Below, piece after piece: positions 62,263 through 64,000 of a DNA stretch of 64,000 nucleotides (positions within the stretch are counted from its first letter, which is position 1; each line of letters begins with the position of its first letter). Both the position numbers and the translations under genes were made by a program. The DNA lies in NCBI GenBank assembly GCA_965205545.1, contig OZ242170.1, positions 1,240,001 to 1,304,000 on the forward strand. The letters are read 5' to 3'. This DNA is from Bin55 sp965205545. Its GTDB lineage: Bacteria; Pseudomonadota; Gammaproteobacteria; Pseudomonadales; Azotimanducaceae. The notes under the pieces were generated by a model. It saw only the letters and a program-made list of their open reading frames with translations, searched no databases and was not told the origin of the DNA.

Positions 62263-62869
62263 GTTCCTCTTCTTCCACAGCTAGCCCGCGAGGCATGTGG
62301 ACGTTGACGATCTGGTCATCCCGATCATCTCCATGTGAAAGCACAACCAGCGATACGCCTGATGGCAGTTCTAGATCCGACAGATGAACGGCATCGCCCA
62401 CATCCAGAGACTCCATATCAATCTCGATGAACTCAGGAAGGTCGCGCGGCAGGCAGCTCACCTCAATGTCTGTCAAGTTTATGGAAATCATGCCGCCATT
62501 CAGCTTGACGCCGACGCAGTTTTCCTCATTAATGAAATGGAAGGGTATCGAGACCTGCAGTTCTCTATCTTCGCTGACACGAAGAAAGTCCATGTGGATA
62601 ACCTTCTCGGTCGCTGGGTGGCGCTGTAGCTCCCGTAGCACGACTTGCTCTGACTTGCCGTCCAGGCTCAAATTAAGAACTCGAGAAAAGAACGCCTCGT
62701 CGTCCAGAACCTTGGCGATACGGCGGTACTCCATGCAGAAATACTTGGGCGGCTGGTCTCCGCCATAGACAATTCCCGGCACCAAATCATTGCTACGACG
62801 TAATCGCCGTACCTTCGCCGAACCAACGTCGTCACGTTCGACAACATCAATTGTTAACAAATCAGCCAT
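62189..62869 (-). CDS. rplY: 50S ribosomal protein L25/Ctc
   Basis: A 226-residue bL25 of the long CTC type: N-terminal 5S rRNA-binding beta barrel (residues ~5-95, KVRRLRRSNDLVPGIVYGG) and a C-terminal TL5-like domain (~100-190). The last ~30 residues are almost all Glu/Asp/Pro. ATG 62869 with GAGGT six bases upstream decides the start; the frame is open into the tRNA-Gln gene but that is not coding. Next to pth, and its 3' end overlaps the pth frame. Confidence 0.95.
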   Translation of the reverse strand: MADLLTIDVVERDDVGSAKVRRLRRSNDLVPGIVYGGDQPPKYFCMEYRRIAKVLDDEAFFSRVLNLSLDGKSEQVVLRELQRHPATEKVIHMDFLRVSEDRELQVSIPFHFINEENCVGVKLNGGMISINLTDIEVSCLPRDLPEFIEIDMESLDVGDAVHLSDLELPSGVSLVVLSHGDDRDDQIVNVHMPRGLAVEEEELEQEEELEEPTEESPEEEPSDDED

Positions 62870-62910
62870 AGAAACCTCACCGGCGCGACGGATATCACCC
62901 AATTGAAAAT

Positions 62911-62985
62911 TGGCTGGGGTGGCAGGATTCGAACCTGCGAATGACGGGTTCAAAGCCCGTTGCCTTACCGCTTGGCCACACCCCA
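62911..62985 (-). tRNA. tRNA-Gln (anticodon UUG)
   Basis: On the minus strand the 75 bases fold as acceptor TGGGGTG/CACCCCA, D-arm, anticodon stem ACGGG/CCCGT with loop CTTTGAA (anticodon TTG) and T-arm GCAGG/CCTGC; CCA is encoded. It lies between lolB and rplY. Confidence 0.95.
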
Positions 62986-63058
62986 AAATAGGCTCGGAAT
63001 TTTAGTCGCGGTGCTGTAGAAGTCAAACTCCCACTCGAAGCACATTACGGACTCTTGG

Positions 63059-63676
63059 TCAACCGTCGAACACTATTCGAAATCGAGTTTCGTCTCTTTG
63101 CAATCGCATTTCTTTGACAACTAGCTCTCCGAGTTGGTTCTTCGTGTAGGTCGACTTGACGGACCAGCCCTGATTTTCAAACTCCTGCAACCGACCATTT
63201 CTATCGTATTGGCGGCTTGTGCCATTCTTGGCGAATTCACAGTCCATACGCATGCACGCTGGCAAGTCCAAAATGGGCACATCGATCTCGAATGTATCGA
63301 TCAGCCAAGCCTGTAAATCGATATTTTCCATTGTCTCTCCGCTAGATGTCTCAATATCTGCACTCTCCTTCGTTCCGCGGATAACAATTCGTCCGATGCC
63401 AAATCTACCAGTGAGTTGCAATTCATATGCGGATTTCTCGGATTTCCACCTGAACTGAGCCGACCCCGAACGCGAGGGAGTTATGAAGGCTATCCGACCA
63501 CTGATCTCGACGACGTCCACGTGCTCCTCATCGGACACCGGTCCGGATATGTCTCTAAAGGGTTGACATGACGCCAGCAGTGGTACAACAAACACGAACA
63601 TGAAAGCCAAACCGGCGCAGATGGAGCGTTCTCGACGGCATCTGTGCTCTCTCGGACATGGACGCTCTGCTATCAT
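63059..63676 (-). CDS. lolB: Outer-membrane lipoprotein LolB
   Basis: A 205-residue lipoprotein that inserts lipoproteins into the outer membrane. The signal peptide ends in the lipobox LLAS-C37. Conserved LolB features are SGRIAFITPSRSGSAQFRWKSEK, YELQLTGRFGIGRIVI and the C-terminal NQLGELVVKEMRLQRDETRFRIV. ATG 63676 is chosen; the frame is open to 63742 but would overlap hemA and lack a signal. Divergent from hemA across 36 bp, the usual gammaproteobacterial arrangement. Confidence 0.88.
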   Translation of the reverse strand: MIAERPCPREHRCRRERSICAGLAFMFVFVVPLLASCQPFRDISGPVSDEEHVDVVEISGRIAFITPSRSGSAQFRWKSEKSAYELQLTGRFGIGRIVIRGTKESADIETSSGETMENIDLQAWLIDTFEIDVPILDLPACMRMDCEFAKNGTSRQYDRNGRLQEFENQGWSVKSTYTKNQLGELVVKEMRLQRDETRFRIVFDG

Positions 63677-63712
63677 TTCACTTAACCGCACTAGGCAATT
63701 CTTCAATATTCC

Positions 63713-64000
63713 ATGCCGATCATAGCCTTCGGCCTCAATCACCGAACTGCGGGGATTGATCTGAGGGGTCGAGCATCGATACTACCTGGCAACCTACAGC
63801 CGGCCCTCAATTCTCTCGTCCAGTCAGCGGCCTTCGTTCAGGAAGCACTGATACTGTCAACCTGCAATCGCACGGAGGTTCATGCCATTCTAGGTGACGT
63901 ATCAAAAGATACGGCTCGGGAGAACCTGCTCAGATGGCTGGCGAACCTTCAAAACCTAACGTTGGCGGAGCTAGAGTCCACGACCTATTTCCATTGGGAC
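63713..64000 (+). CDS. hemA: Glutamyl-tRNA reductase (partial, runs off the window)
   Basis: The first 96 codons of HemA, which reduces glutamyl-tRNA to glutamate-1-semialdehyde in tetrapyrrole synthesis. ATG 63713 gives MPIIAFGLNHRTAGIDLRGR, and the catalytic Cys motif ILSTCNRTEVHA follows at residues ~48-60. The frame is open to the last base of the window. Divergent from lolB. Confidence 0.92.
   Translation, partial: MPIIAFGLNHRTAGIDLRGRASILPGNLQPALNSLVQSAAFVQEALILSTCNRTEVHAILGDVSKDTARENLLRWLANLQNLTLAELESTTYFHWD

Noticed and set aside
1..64000. CRISPR arrays, IS elements or prophage
   Set aside because: No regularly spaced repeats, transposase or phage genes were seen on either strand.

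Overview
The window looks like a chromosomal segment of an uncultured, probably marine gammaproteobacterium. The evidence is the hemA/lolB/tRNA-Gln/rplY/pth/ychF neighbourhood at the right end, the adjacent cmoA-cmoB pair, a convergent ppx/ppk pair, HAE-1 type RND pumps, and a dense complement of CoA-transferase, phytanoyl-CoA dioxygenase-like, epoxide hydrolase-like, VOC and luciferase-like genes. Base composition is near 50% GC. Genes are tightly packed, often with ATGA overlaps. I see no phage, IS element or CRISPR array.

Layout. 0-12.3 kb: accessory catabolic and regulatory genes (DUF418 membrane protein, two PhyH-type dioxygenases, MerR-TPR regulator, CaiB-type CoA-transferase, epoxide hydrolase-like protein) and a minus-strand run of a diiron ferritin-like protein, a ligand-less paralogue of it, an SCP2-like protein, an unknown protein and an FmdB zinc ribbon. 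12.3-17.3 kb: a Gld-type ABC operon (ATPase, fused GldF-GldG-like protein, DUF4340). 17.8-18.9 kb: an AhpD/carboxymuconolactone-decarboxylase-like gene interrupted by an in-frame TGA exactly where the second Cys of its CxxC motif belongs, followed by a SECIS-like hairpin; this is a strong selenoprotein candidate. 18.9-25.7 kb: ankyrin protein, methyltransferase, EEP nuclease/phosphatase and a giant ABC-permease/pseudo-M1 peptidase/golvesin-like fusion. 26-31.4 kb: polyphosphate metabolism (ppx, ppk) and tRNA wobble modification (cmoA, cmoB).

31.4-39.8 kb: small winged-helix-like membrane protein, acyl-CoA dehydrogenase, Smr protein, the first RND adaptor/pump pair and a serine esterase. 40-44.6 kb: VOC protein, MoxR/CbbQ-type AAA+ ATPase and CbbO/NorD-type VWA protein in one overlapping operon, then a Bax-inhibitor-1 protein. 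44.7-50.6 kb: PutA, a luciferase-like monooxygenase and an FAD dehydrogenase. 51-56.3 kb: DUF2799 lipoprotein, tRNA-Met and the second RND pair. 56.4-59.2 kb: an overlapping three-gene unit, BtaA-like (DUF3419) aminocarboxypropyl transferase, GNAT and haem-oxygenase-like diiron enzyme with a complete ligand set, resembling a small uncharacterised biosynthetic pathway. 59.3-64 kb: DoxX, DUF1801 and the housekeeping ychF-pth-rplY-tRNA-Gln-lolB/hemA block, from which the usual ispE and prs genes are missing.

Most notable for follow-up: the candidate selenoprotein, the BtaA-like/GNAT/diiron cluster, and the active/dead diiron paralogue pair.
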